DNA of 64,000 nt from positions 1 to 64,000 of the forward strand of contig URAZ01000009.1 of NCBI GenBank assembly GCA_900545925.1, written 5' to 3'. The translations under genes and the position numbers were made by a program. The stretch comes from an uncultured Eubacteriales bacterium (GTDB lineage: Bacteria > Bacillota > Clostridia > Oscillospirales > Oscillospiraceae). The notes under the pieces are model-generated. The model searched no databases and had not been told where the DNA came from. It worked only from the letters and a program-made list of their open reading frames with translations. Below are positions 35,771 through 43,158 of this stretch, in pieces. Every line of letters starts with the position of its first letter. Position 1 is the first letter of the stretch.

Positions 35771-36104
35771 AAAAGACCCCGGAAAATTCACGATCCGCTT
35801 CTGCATGGCCGACCCAAGACAAAAGAGGGCTGTCGAGGAATTGAACGCCCAAGGACGCCTGAAAGCACAGTTTCTGACAAACGCTATTCTGCATTACGTT
35901 GGAATCGAAAACAACGGCGGCGCACCCTCGCGGGCCGAGCTTGAAACGATCGTCCGTTCCATACTGGAAAATATTCCACGGTCAAGCCAGGCGGTTGGAG
36001 CGCCAGCAGAAAGCAAGGTGCGCTCCAATGCGACACCGGACACATTCTTAACAGAAGAAAACCTCAATACGATTGCAGGCACGCTGAAAGCATTCCGCAG
36101 ATAG
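35760..36104 (+). CDS. parR: ParR-like partition adaptor
   Basis: The 114-residue protein has an N-terminal ribbon-helix-helix-like segment (KFTIRFCMADPRQKRAVEEL) and a polar C-terminal tail ending in a short helix. Size, fold pattern and position immediately after ParM fit a ParR centromere-binding protein. Sequence similarity among ParR proteins is low, so context carries most of the weight. A strong terminator follows. Confidence 0.72.
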   Translation: MDIKKDPGKFTIRFCMADPRQKRAVEELNAQGRLKAQFLTNAILHYVGIENNGGAPSRAELETIVRSILENIPRSSQAVGAPAESKVRSNATPDTFLTEENLNTIAGTLKAFRR

Positions 36105-36114
36105 GCAGTTACAG

Positions 36115-36155
36115 GCCCCGCAGAAGATTTTGCATGATCTTCTGCGGGGCTTTTT
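36115..36155 (+). terminator. terminator after parMR
   Basis: A 14-bp perfect stem GCCCCGCAGAAGAT / ATCTTCTGCGGGGC is followed by five T. Confidence 0.92.
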
Positions 36156-36342
36156 ATGGACGGAAAGCCCCAGCAAATGAATGGGTGTTCTGAAACCTAT
36201 GAAGATGGATTGTGCTTGTCAGTATAAAAAATTTGATGCGGCATGAATTTATAAAGGTATATCTGCCTCTATACATTTCTGTATCATTTCAAAAGTGCCA
36301 GTTAAAATATAAGTAGCATTTTTTAGAAGCTGAGGTAGGCGT

Positions 36343-36702
36343 ATGTCCGTATCGTACAAAGTAATTGGCCGGCATATTCAAGAAGCGAGAAAACGAATGA
36401 AATTGACACAACGGGAAATCGCAGAAAAACTGAATATGTCTGATACGTATTACGGAAAGATCGAGCGCGGTGAATGCCGCACAAATCTGGAACGTTTGGC
36501 TCAGATCAGTGTGCTGCTGAATGTCCCGTTGGAGGATTTGATCAGCGGCTGCATGGAGAATGCTGTGCCGAGCAATGCAGATAATCCGCAAAAGCTCAGT
36601 CTTGCCAGTCAGTTTTCAGAAATTGCCTATGGCTGCTCGGAGAAAAGCCGCAACCTTATGCTGCGCGTATGCAGAGACATTGCGCAGGCTGACAGAGAAT
36701 AA
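36343..36702 (+). CDS. XRE-family helix-turn-helix regulator
   Basis: The 119-residue protein has a Cro/CI-type helix-turn-helix at about residues 10-65: RKRMKLTQREIAEKLNMSDT, then YGKIERGECRTNLERLAQIS. The C-terminal 50 residues are helical and could mediate dimerisation. GAGGT lies before the ATG. It is a monocistronic gene between two terminators, typical of the control region of Tn916-like elements. Confidence 0.88.
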   Translation: MSVSYKVIGRHIQEARKRMKLTQREIAEKLNMSDTYYGKIERGECRTNLERLAQISVLLNVPLEDLISGCMENAVPSNADNPQKLSLASQFSEIAYGCSEKSRNLMLRVCRDIAQADRE

Positions 36703-36718
36703 AATACTGATTCCCCAT

Positions 36719-36750
36719 TGCCCGCTCATTTGAGCGGGCATTTGCTTTTC
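36719..36750 (+). terminator. terminator after the XRE regulator
   Basis: A stem TGCCCGCTC / GAGCGGGCA with loop ATTT is followed by TTTGCTTTTC. The rest of 36751-36978 holds no gene I can support. Confidence 0.75.
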
Positions 36751-36978
36751 ACAGCGGTGCGGTCAACGGTGGAAAAGCAATCCTACCCAGCAAAGTCCGG
36801 AGGCGTAAACACAGACCGTGAGCAATGATCCCGCAAATACCAGCTTACTCGTATATATCCGCTGTTACAGCATCTATGATTCTCAGGCCCCGCCGCATCG
36901 GATCTTTCCAAGATGCAGAAATCCCCCGTATCCGTCTGTTTTGTCCGAACAGCAGAACAGATAAATACGGAGGGTGCC

Positions 36979-37386
36979 ATGCAATATAGAAACAGCGGAA
37001 CAAGCGAAGAACATGTGATTCAGAACCAGTTTACCGCATATTTGCTGGTGGCGCTGCGGCGAAGAAAGAGTGCCGTTCTTTCCCACCGCGATAGCCACCA
37101 GCAGCATGAACAGCCTATGGAATCAAGCGACAATGTATTTGCGTCCGCTTATGACATGGAAGACGCAGTATGCCGGGCGCTTGATCTGCAGACCGAATAT
37201 GCCGCACTGATGCGACTTCTGGAAAAGCTTCAGGAGCGCGACAGACTGATATTTCTTTCCAGAGCGTTGGAAGAACGCTCATTTGCAGAGTTGGCCGACG
37301 AATTTCATATAGGCTATAAAGGAGTAGCCGCGATTTATTACCGCACAATCCAGCGAATCAAGAAAGAATTGGAGGAACGGAAATGA
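36979..37386 (+). CDS. sigma-70 region 4-like regulator (Tn916 Orf7-like)
   Basis: The 135-residue protein ends in a sigma-factor region 4-like helix-turn-helix: LEERSFAELADEFHIGYKGV followed by IYYRTIQRIKKEL. Start at ATG 36979 after GGAGGG. Size, fold and an ATGA-type overlap with the next small gene match the Orf7/Orf8 pair that drives transfer-gene expression in Tn916-type elements. Here no transfer genes are seen downstream. Confidence 0.8.
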   Translation: MQYRNSGTSEEHVIQNQFTAYLLVALRRRKSAVLSHRDSHQQHEQPMESSDNVFASAYDMEDAVCRALDLQTEYAALMRLLEKLQERDRLIFLSRALEERSFAELADEFHIGYKGVAAIYYRTIQRIKKELEERK

Positions 37387-37565
37387 ACTTCCTGGAACTG
37401 CTGATCTGTGCCAAAGCCGGAGACAACGAAGCTGCTGAACGCATCCTGACGATGTATCAGCCTATTTTGGTGAAGGAATCTGTCCTTGATGGGGCGCTCG
37501 ATGAAGATCTGTATCAGGAGCTTTGTCTGCAGCTGTTTCTTTGCATTCGGAGATTCCGTATTTAA
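37383..37565 (+). CDS. helix-turn-helix domain protein (Tn916 Orf8-like)
   Basis: The 60-residue protein has the pattern ELLICAKAGDNEAAERILTM, then LDEDLYQELCLQLFLCIRRF, shared with the small Orf8-type proteins that follow Orf7-like sigma factors. It is coupled by a 4-bp overlap. Family members look like a region 2-type fragment of a sigma factor. Confidence 0.75.
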   Translation: MNFLELLICAKAGDNEAAERILTMYQPILVKESVLDGALDEDLYQELCLQLFLCIRRFRI

Positions 37566-37583
37566 TCATGTCTAAACAGGAAG

Positions 37584-37612
37584 GATGCCTCTTTTGGGGC
37601 ATTCTTCTTTTC
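37584..37612 (+). terminator. terminator after the Orf7/Orf8-like pair
   Basis: A stem GATGCCTC / GGGGCATT (two wobble pairs) with loop TTTT is followed by CTTCTTTT. Confidence 0.7.
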
Positions 37613-37695
37613 ATATAACAGGTACGCAAATGGAATCCACCCAGCCATAACATCTGGCGGTAATATGTGAATGGTGGATAAATGCTCCGAAAACT

Positions 37696-37714
37696 TTTCC
37701 CAAAGTGTAGCACT
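37696..37714. repeat. left copy of a 19-bp perfect inverted repeat
   Basis: TTTCCCAAAGTGTAGCACT is the exact reverse complement of 39156-39174. The two copies bracket the recombinase gene and an outward promoter. It includes the partial palindrome CAAAGTG-TAG-CACT, as expected for a tyrosine-recombinase core site. Confidence 0.9.
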
Positions 37715-37793
37715 CAGGGATCATCGGATGAATTTCGCCGTAATTTCAGGGGCCTTCGGCGCGATGACCAGAATGTCTGACGGCGAATAAACT

Positions 37794-38924
37794 TTACGAA
37801 CAAATATCCAGAAGTGCGATTTTTTGAATTGCACGCCGCTTGGATTCCAAAGAGGGATGCACATACAACTTTAGAGTGGTGCGAACGTCCGCATGGCCCA
37901 ACAGCTCGCTCAGACTTTTGACGTCCATGCCGGTTTCGATGCAGCGTGTCGCGAATGTGTGCCGCAGCACATGGAAATTTCGGTATCGGATGCTGCATTG
38001 CTTCAGGAAACCGCTGAAATAGTAACGGAGTGTACGCGGTTCCATCGGCCTATCTGTCCGGCCAGTCAGGATATACGCGTGTTCAGGCAATCCGCGGACT
38101 GCGGTTTTCAGATAACAAAGCAAGTCCGATGTGAGTGGGATTACGCGCTCCGAAGCGTCGCTTTTCGGCGTCTGCACCAGCAGTTCCGTTTTCTTGCCTG
38201 TCTGAACCCGCTGCACGGCGCGTGAAATGTCTATCGTACCGGCTAAAAAGTCGATATCAGATACCTTCAGCGCACAGATCTCGCCGATCCGCATCCCGGC
38301 GCACAAGGCCAGCAGAATGCCGGCGTTCTTTTGATTGGACACATCTTGAATCTCCCTTGCCATCAACTGCACCTCCTGATCTGAAAAGACGCGCACACGC
38401 TTTTGTTTGCATGACGGCAGCGGCATATTCAGCGCATCCGTGTAAATGTGAAACTCCTTCTGCGCAAAGCGGAGCGCACTTTTCAGCAGTACAGCCAGAT
38501 CGCGCATGCTCTTTTCAGAGAGCGGGCCACCGGTGCGCAGATTTCCGCATTTCCGCTTCTCGGACAGATAGCCAGAAAGCTCTTTCGCCGTCAAACCTGC
38601 GACGCGCCGCTTGCCGAGCTTTGGAAGAATGTGAAGGTCAATGACAGTTTTATAGCGGGCATACGTGGACGGCTTCACATCCGCATGACTTAGGAATGAT
38701 TCAAAAAGCTGATTTACCGTCAAAACGGATGTCCCAGCGCTGTGCGGCGCAGGCTCCGGCGTACACGCCCGAAGCCGCTCGCGGATCTTATTCCGAACGT
38801 CTGAGCAGCTCCGTCCATAAACGGATACATATTGCGCGCGCCCGTCCGGCTTCCTGCCGCAGATATAACGGCCTTCCCAGCGTCCGTCCTGACGCTCATA
38901 AATGTTCTCACCTGTGTTTGACAA
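37794..38924 (-). CDS. tyrosine recombinase inside an inverted-repeat-bounded segment
   Basis: This 376-residue recombinase starts at TTG 38924, 6 bases after GGAGGAGG; the frame opens 7 codons earlier but that would place the ribosome site inside the gene. Domains are an N-terminal arm-binding region (about 5-50), a core-binding domain (about 65-165) and a catalytic domain. Catalytic residues are in LCAGMRIGEICALK, HVLRHTFATRC and LGHADVRTTLKLYVH. It is not closely similar to the island integrase. The gene reads left, away from the promoter at 39084-39111. It is the obvious enzyme to recombine the flanking repeats. Confidence 0.9.
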   Translation of the reverse strand: MSNTGENIYERQDGRWEGRYICGRKPDGRAQYVSVYGRSCSDVRNKIRERLRACTPEPAPHSAGTSVLTVNQLFESFLSHADVKPSTYARYKTVIDLHILPKLGKRRVAGLTAKELSGYLSEKRKCGNLRTGGPLSEKSMRDLAVLLKSALRFAQKEFHIYTDALNMPLPSCKQKRVRVFSDQEVQLMAREIQDVSNQKNAGILLALCAGMRIGEICALKVSDIDFLAGTIDISRAVQRVQTGKKTELLVQTPKSDASERVIPLTSDLLCYLKTAVRGLPEHAYILTGRTDRPMEPRTLRYYFSGFLKQCSIRYRNFHVLRHTFATRCIETGMDVKSLSELLGHADVRTTLKLYVHPSLESKRRAIQKIALLDICS

Positions 38925-39083
38925 GAGAATCCTCCTCCCCAACAAAATGCTGTTACCAGAATGCTGACGGCGAATCGACTTTTTTGCAAACTACGAAACC
39001 AGTAAATTCCCCCAAATTGACGAACGATCATTTGTCAATCCAATAATTTTTATCGTCTTACTTGAAAATGAGCGGGAATCAGA

Positions 39084-39111
39084 TTGACAATTTTCTGCCA
39101 TGCTGTATAAT
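39084..39111 (+). promoter_or_regulatory. near-consensus outward promoter next to the right inverted repeat
   Basis: A perfect -35 TTGACA (39084-39089), 16-bp spacer and perfect -10 TATAAT (39106-39111). It reads right, through the inverted repeat at 39156-39174, toward the non-coding region and genes beyond 39.7 kb. It faces away from the recombinase gene, so it is not that gene's promoter. If the segment inverted, it would point left instead. A second inverted repeat TTGAC/GTCAA lies about 50 bp to its left. Confidence 0.8.
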
Positions 39112-39155
39112 ATGAGTGAAATAATGCGAAAGTCATGGAACTTGTCTGGTTTCAA

Positions 39156-39174
39156 AGTGCTACACTTTGGGAAA
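39156..39174. repeat. right copy of the 19-bp inverted repeat
   Basis: AGTGCTACACTTTGGGAAA is the reverse complement of the left copy. Together with flanking bases it forms the palindrome CAAAGTG-CTA-CACTTTG. A degenerate third version, CAAAGTGTAATACTGCTC, lies about 45 bp further right. Confidence 0.9.
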
Positions 39175-39753
39175 TGCGAACGCCGTATTTTCTATTTTAG
39201 TACGGCACGGTGAGCAAAGTGTAATACTGCTCAATTTTACAATTTCATATCGTTGGTTTTTGTTTGCTGAGGATGTGTAATCACAGGTCGCGGCCATGTT
39301 TGGACTGAGCTTGTGATGAAAGAGGAAGGCTGTGCGCATTGGGAGTGTGCGCGGCTGCTCGCCCGGAGCCGTAAGGATGAGCAAGATTCCAAAGTGATCT
39401 GAGGGAAAGCGTAAGACAGCGCTTGTTCGCAGGTCATGTGGCCGAAAGGCCGCCATTGTGGGGTTTCCCATGAGAAGGTAGGAATCAGAGCGCGGATGCG
39501 ATCTGCATCCATAGTCCGAGTCGGAAGAATCGCTATTCTCACTGCATGGGATGCTGTCTGTTTTATGATCCCGCGCTGTGCAGGAGGTAAACAAAAACGT
39601 ATGGTAAGCGGCACGATGATCTGCTTATCGTACTTGGCACGGGCGTCAATTTGTTTCTCCATTACGGAACAAATGGCGCTTTTTTGTATGTGCCAAATCC
39701 AGATTATCCTACTACGGGGATGGTATGCGAAAAAGTACGATAGGAGGAGCATC
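39175..39753 (+). other. 579-bp non-coding stretch with nested hairpins, possible structured RNA or leader
   Basis: No frame here has a ribosome site plus protein-like content. Between 39385 and 39486 stems nest: GATTCC (39385-39390) pairs with GGAATC (39481-39486). Inside are AAGCG/CGCTT (39407-39411/39420-39424), TCATG/CATGA (39434-39438/39469-39473) and GGCC-GAAA-GGCC with a GNRA loop (39440-39451). Further hairpins flank it. It is transcribed by the promoter at 39084 in the present orientation. It matches no RNA family I can name. Confidence 0.45.
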
Positions 39754-40101
39754 ATGCACGACGAACAGCAACGCCAGCCGGACGCGCGTACCCAGCAGGT
39801 TCTGGGCCGCGTCAGACGCATCATCATCAAAAAGAACACCCAGTTTATTCTCGACCACCAGCACGACAGCCTTGCGGCGCTGTCATTGTACCTGCGGGAC
39901 TGCATGGAGGACATCGGCCATCCGCCCGCGCGGGTAGAGGTCATCGGCGGAGATTTCCTTGAATACCGCTTTGGCTCGTGGCAAAAGGCGCTGCGCAGTG
40001 TCTACGACGGCAAAGCCGCCGAATTCCTGAAAAATCCCCCGTCGTTTGCGAACCGGAAGATCGTGCGTGACCTCTGCGCGGCAGCGGGGGTGCGGCTATG
40101 A
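39754..40101 (+). CDS. small protein with an RFGSW-type (homing-endonuclease-associated) repeat
   Basis: The 115-residue protein starts at ATG 39754 after TAGGAGGAGC; the long upstream frame lacks support. A helical N-terminus leads to HPPARVEVIGGDFLEYRFGS, then WQKALRS. This resembles the short repeat seen next to homing endonucleases, which probably binds DNA. It overlaps the next gene by ATGA, and the two share the same domain, so they look like a duplicated pair. Confidence 0.65.
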   Translation: MHDEQQRQPDARTQQVLGRVRRIIIKKNTQFILDHQHDSLAALSLYLRDCMEDIGHPPARVEVIGGDFLEYRFGSWQKALRSVYDGKAAEFLKNPPSFANRKIVRDLCAAAGVRL

Positions 40102-40553
40102 AGGACAAGCCGTTTTATTATCAGGATAACCGGGCGCTGCACGAACGGAAAATGAACGAGGCTGCGCGGTTGGAGATATCCCGCCGGAACATTGAATTCA
40201 TACTGGAGCACCAGAAGGATTCGGCGGCAGAGCTTGCCAACTACCTGCGGCGATGTCAGGCAGAGCTGGGGCACGTCCCGGCGCAGTCGGAAGTCCTCGG
40301 CGGCGATCTGCTGGCCCTTCGCTTCGGCTCGTGGGTCAACGCGCTGGCATACAGCGGCTTTCCGGTCAGCACTGGCCCGGCCGTGAGCAATTTCCCGCTG
40401 GAACGGACAGCGCTGTTCCAGGCGGAGTACGAACGCCAGTCCGCGCTGCACGCGCAGGCGAAAAAAGACCGTAAAAAAGCGGTCGAAGCCGCTCGGCGCG
40501 AACAGAAGTCCGAGAAAAAGCGCGCGGCAAAGGCCGCCGAAGTGCAAACATAG
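40098..40553 (+). CDS. second RFGSW-type repeat protein
   Basis: This 151-residue protein repeats the plan of its neighbour: EFILEHQKDSAAELANYLRR followed by HVPAQSEVLGGDLLALRFGS and WVNAL, ending in a Lys/Ala/Glu-rich helical tail. The matching segment next door is QFILDHQHDSLAALSLYLRD. They are tandem paralogues in one operon. Function unknown; DNA binding is a reasonable guess. Confidence 0.65.
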   Translation: MKDKPFYYQDNRALHERKMNEAARLEISRRNIEFILEHQKDSAAELANYLRRCQAELGHVPAQSEVLGGDLLALRFGSWVNALAYSGFPVSTGPAVSNFPLERTALFQAEYERQSALHAQAKKDRKKAVEAARREQKSEKKRAAKAAEVQT

Positions 40554-40602
40554 ATTTTCTTTCAAAGAATATGAAATCTATTTGGAGAAAGGAAATCACA
40601 GG

Positions 40603-40899
40603 ATGAAAAAACGGAAGACCCCCATTCAAGGAAAAGGCCGCCGGTTCCGGGCTGACCTCTGGCTGGATGAAAAAATCACCGGGCGGACGCTGAATGCGCT
40701 GCAGATGCGCGGCATCAAGTTCCCCGATGGCTGGAATCCCCGGAAAACGCCGGAGTTCAAGCAGGAATACCAACTCCAGCTGACGCAGTTCCGTCAGCAG
40801 CAGGCGGCAAAGAAAACTGCGAAAAAGGAAACGCAGCAGGCAGCGCAGAAGCAGGCGGAATCGCCTGCGGCCGCGCCGGAAACAGCGCTGCCCCAATAA
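40603..40899 (+). CDS. small basic hypothetical protein
   Basis: The 98-residue protein starts at ATG 40603 after GGAGAAAGG. The N-terminal half is basic (MKKRKTPIQGKGRRFRADLW); the C-terminal half is a Gln/Ala/Lys coiled coil. No family is recognised. It lies 49 bp after the RFGSW-type pair and probably belongs to the same operon. It is the last gene before the surface-protein cluster. Confidence 0.6.
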   Translation: MKKRKTPIQGKGRRFRADLWLDEKITGRTLNALQMRGIKFPDGWNPRKTPEFKQEYQLQLTQFRQQQAAKKTAKKETQQAAQKQAESPAAAPETALPQ

Positions 40900-40991
40900 T
40901 AATGTATGCCAATCTGAAACGGACAGATTTGCAGATAGATGTGTGTCTCATCCCCCTGAGATTCGCTTCATTGTGCGTCACAGACGCAAGG

Positions 40992-41030
40992 CCCCGGCTC
41001 TGCGCGGGAACACAGAGCCGGGGAACCCCC
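40992..41030 (+). terminator. strong hairpin closing the island genes
   Basis: An 11-bp GC-rich perfect stem CCCCGGCTCTG / CAGAGCCGGGG with a 10-base loop is followed only by AACCCCCTTT, a poor T-run. Termination may be partial. The rest of the 264-bp gap holds a strong ribosome site (AAAGGAG) for the next gene, but no clear promoter. Confidence 0.6.
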
Positions 41031-41163
41031 TTTCGCATATCCGACAATATTGGTGTTTACAGCATCCGGCTGTGACATAGACCCGATGCAGAGCTGTTCC
41101 TCGGCTGCATTAAGGAGTACGTGAGGAACGAAAATATCTGCAATAGGAAAGGAGTTTCTGATT

Positions 41164-42981
41164 ATGAAACGAACTGGCAGAATTTTAGCGCTTGTGCTGG
41201 CACTGGCAATGCTGTTCTCCGTAACAGTATTCGCTGACTGGACAGTCTACGGTGGCAACGATAACCACAATAGTGTGGTTACTGAAGCCCCCACCAGCAC
41301 ATCCCCCACAGTGAAGGAAATCAACCTTTTGAACTCCGGCTCCGGCTGGGACGGCGTTGACAATGTTCCGGTCATGAGTACCATCGGCTCGACGACCTAT
41401 GCGTTTGTCATGTACGACGGTCATGCAGCAGGCGCTACGCTTGCCCGTATCAACTGCAACAATGTGATTGCGGGTACGGAAACCAGCGCATACAACCTCA
41501 AAATCAACGATTCCAAGACCTTCCAGCTTGCAACTCCGCTGCTGACGAAGGGTACGGCTGCTGATGGCTCCGGCGATGCGATTTATGTTGCATCCACGTC
41601 CGCTGCCGAGCGGCTGGCCGCTCTGAACGACGACGCATGGACTGTTTCCGGCGGCTCCAAATCCGGCAGCAACGCTGTTGTCCCCACGTCCACGACCAAC
41701 ACGACTGTGACCCTGCAGCAGACTGGCGTTGACTTCAATTCGGACGACACGCTGCGTCTGTCCCTCGGTGTCTATCTTGGCACCAGCTCGGCTGCCCGTG
41801 CCAACGTGAAGGTTCGCGCCTATATCAATGGCACGCAGCTCAATGTAATCAATAACGGCACCTCCACAACGACGGCGGTCGATGAAGTCGTCTTCACAAC
41901 GAGTGACGCTCCGACGGAGGATACGACCAACAATACCGGCTACTATCACTACTACAACGTCAACCTCGCTACCACGGATGGCCTGACGCTGAGCAGCAAC
42001 AGCACGGTCAAGTTCGAGGTGGAAATCGTCAGCGTGAACAGCAGCGTCAGCGGCCTGAAGATTCAGGATCCCAGCGTTCTGCGCAATGGCGGCTCCATCG
42101 CCCGTATTACCAATCTGTATACGACCCCGACGCTCGACGGCACGTTCCAGCCGACAGTGGACGGTGCGACGCTGAAGGTCACGCAGCAGATCAACACGCC
42201 GATCACCACGGACGGCACCTACATCTACTACGGCTCCTGGAGCGGCAATAGTGCTGGTCACTATTACCAAACCAAAATCAGCGATGGCACCACCAAGGTG
42301 TTCACCCCGGATGCGTATGGCTTCTACTGGGCCGGTGCTGTCTCTGATGGCACGAATGTCTACTTCGGCGGCGACAACGGCAAGCTTTACTGGCGGTCGA
42401 TTAACGCATTTGACACGACCGGTGGTTATTACGACCTCAAGCTGGAAGAAAGCGAGGCCGGTAATGTCCGCTCCTCGATCATGCTAGACGATGGATATCT
42501 GTACTTTACGTCGCAGGGCGGCTTCGTGTGGTGCTGCCTCTTTGATCCTGGCTCTAATCAGCTGGCGGTAGAATGGTCCCTGGATATTGGTGTCAAGTCC
42601 ACCTCCACCCCGACGAAGGTCGGCAACCGTCTCTATGTCGGCGTTTATCCGGGCTTCAACAACGGCGCGCTCTTCTGCGTGAATACGTTAACGCAGGAAT
42701 TCACTCAGGTCATCCCCTACAATGCAAGTGTGAACAACCAGATGCCGATTCAGAGCTCTATCGTTGTGAAGGGCGACGGCACCGGCACGGACTACCTCTA
42801 TTTCAACACCAATTCCGGCTCGGGCGCTGGAGTCTGCTATAAGTTTGACGGCACGACCGGCACGCAGGTCTGGGCAACTGATGCAGATACCTATGCGTTG
42901 GGCGGCATGGCGATCGACAATGGCTACGCCGTGTTCGGCAACGACTACAACCATCTGTATGTTGTCCATGATCCGGCATAA
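41164..42981 (+). CDS. secreted beta-propeller (PQQ-like repeat) protein
   Basis: This 605-residue protein has a signal peptide (residues about 1-24, cut near VFA-DW) and no wall anchor or lipobox. Mature sequence starts WTVYGGNDNHNSVV. A beta-sandwich insert lies at about 155-320. Propeller-type blades follow, with FYWAGAVSDGTNVYFGGDNG and ending YAVFGNDYNHLYVVHDP. The protein at 56089-60690 has a related propeller, with matching starts (EWANFRGTDSNNG) and the shared FYWAGA blade. It is secreted; the ligand is unknown. AAAGGAG precedes the ATG. It is the first gene of the surface cluster. Confidence 0.82.
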   Translation: MKRTGRILALVLALAMLFSVTVFADWTVYGGNDNHNSVVTEAPTSTSPTVKEINLLNSGSGWDGVDNVPVMSTIGSTTYAFVMYDGHAAGATLARINCNNVIAGTETSAYNLKINDSKTFQLATPLLTKGTAADGSGDAIYVASTSAAERLAALNDDAWTVSGGSKSGSNAVVPTSTTNTTVTLQQTGVDFNSDDTLRLSLGVYLGTSSAARANVKVRAYINGTQLNVINNGTSTTTAVDEVVFTTSDAPTEDTTNNTGYYHYYNVNLATTDGLTLSSNSTVKFEVEIVSVNSSVSGLKIQDPSVLRNGGSIARITNLYTTPTLDGTFQPTVDGATLKVTQQINTPITTDGTYIYYGSWSGNSAGHYYQTKISDGTTKVFTPDAYGFYWAGAVSDGTNVYFGGDNGKLYWRSINAFDTTGGYYDLKLEESEAGNVRSSIMLDDGYLYFTSQGGFVWCCLFDPGSNQLAVEWSLDIGVKSTSTPTKVGNRLYVGVYPGFNNGALFCVNTLTQEFTQVIPYNASVNNQMPIQSSIVVKGDGTGTDYLYFNTNSGSGAGVCYKFDGTTGTQVWATDADTYALGGMAIDNGYAVFGNDYNHLYVVHDPA

Positions 42982-43026
42982 AGCATTAGAAACCAAATCC
43001 TTAATTAACATTGCAACAGCATAATG

Positions 43027-43089
43027 TGGCCGGACATCGGCCGTCGTTTGCACGCCTTCGCTGACAGACAGGCGTTCGGTGTCCGGCCA
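43027..43089 (+). other. branched stem-loop between the first two surface genes
   Basis: The 10-bp outer stem TGGCCGGACA / TGTCCGGCCA encloses an inner stem ACGCCT/AGGCGT. Only ATTTTG follows, so termination would be partial. It could set the ratio between the first gene and those downstream. Confidence 0.5.
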
Positions 43090-43158
43090 TTTTGCTGCCC
43101 ATGCTTCCTGCGGCGCTGTGCCGCGGGAAACATGGGATACGAAAGAAGACGGAGGAAG

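Larger units (their letters stand above)
15091..40899. mobile_element. genomic island at tRNA-Ser(CGA); right boundary uncertain
   Basis: The left end is fixed by tRNA, integrase and excisionase. Inside are recombination/replication genes, PcfK/PcfJ-type genes, ParM/ParR, Tn916 Orf7/Orf8-like regulators and a candidate defence pair, all typical of integrative elements. I found no relaxase, VirD4/TcpA-type coupling protein, VirB4-type ATPase or mating-pair gene. The right end is drawn where surface-protein genes begin. I did not see a copy of the tRNA 3' end there, so the true attR could be elsewhere or very short. The island may also be composite, since a second recombinase lies at 37.8-38.9 kb. 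Confidence 0.6.

Noticed and set aside
33673..36702. HipA/HipB toxin-antitoxin pair formed by the HipA-like protein and the XRE regulator
   Set aside because: The two genes are 1.6 kb apart, separated by two terminators and the partition operon, so they are not a coupled pair.
39100..41160. attR copy of the tRNA-Ser 3' end
   Set aside because: No copy of the T-arm/acceptor sequence (GGTTCGAATCCCTAAC type) is visible near the right end, so I left the island boundary open.
40900..41163. Possible cobalamin riboswitch before the surface cluster
   Set aside because: A B12 riboswitch would support the corrinoid idea, so I looked here and at 39.2-39.75 kb. I did not find the conserved B12-box pattern (AGCCAG-GAGACCTGCC type) or the usual GCCACTG element.
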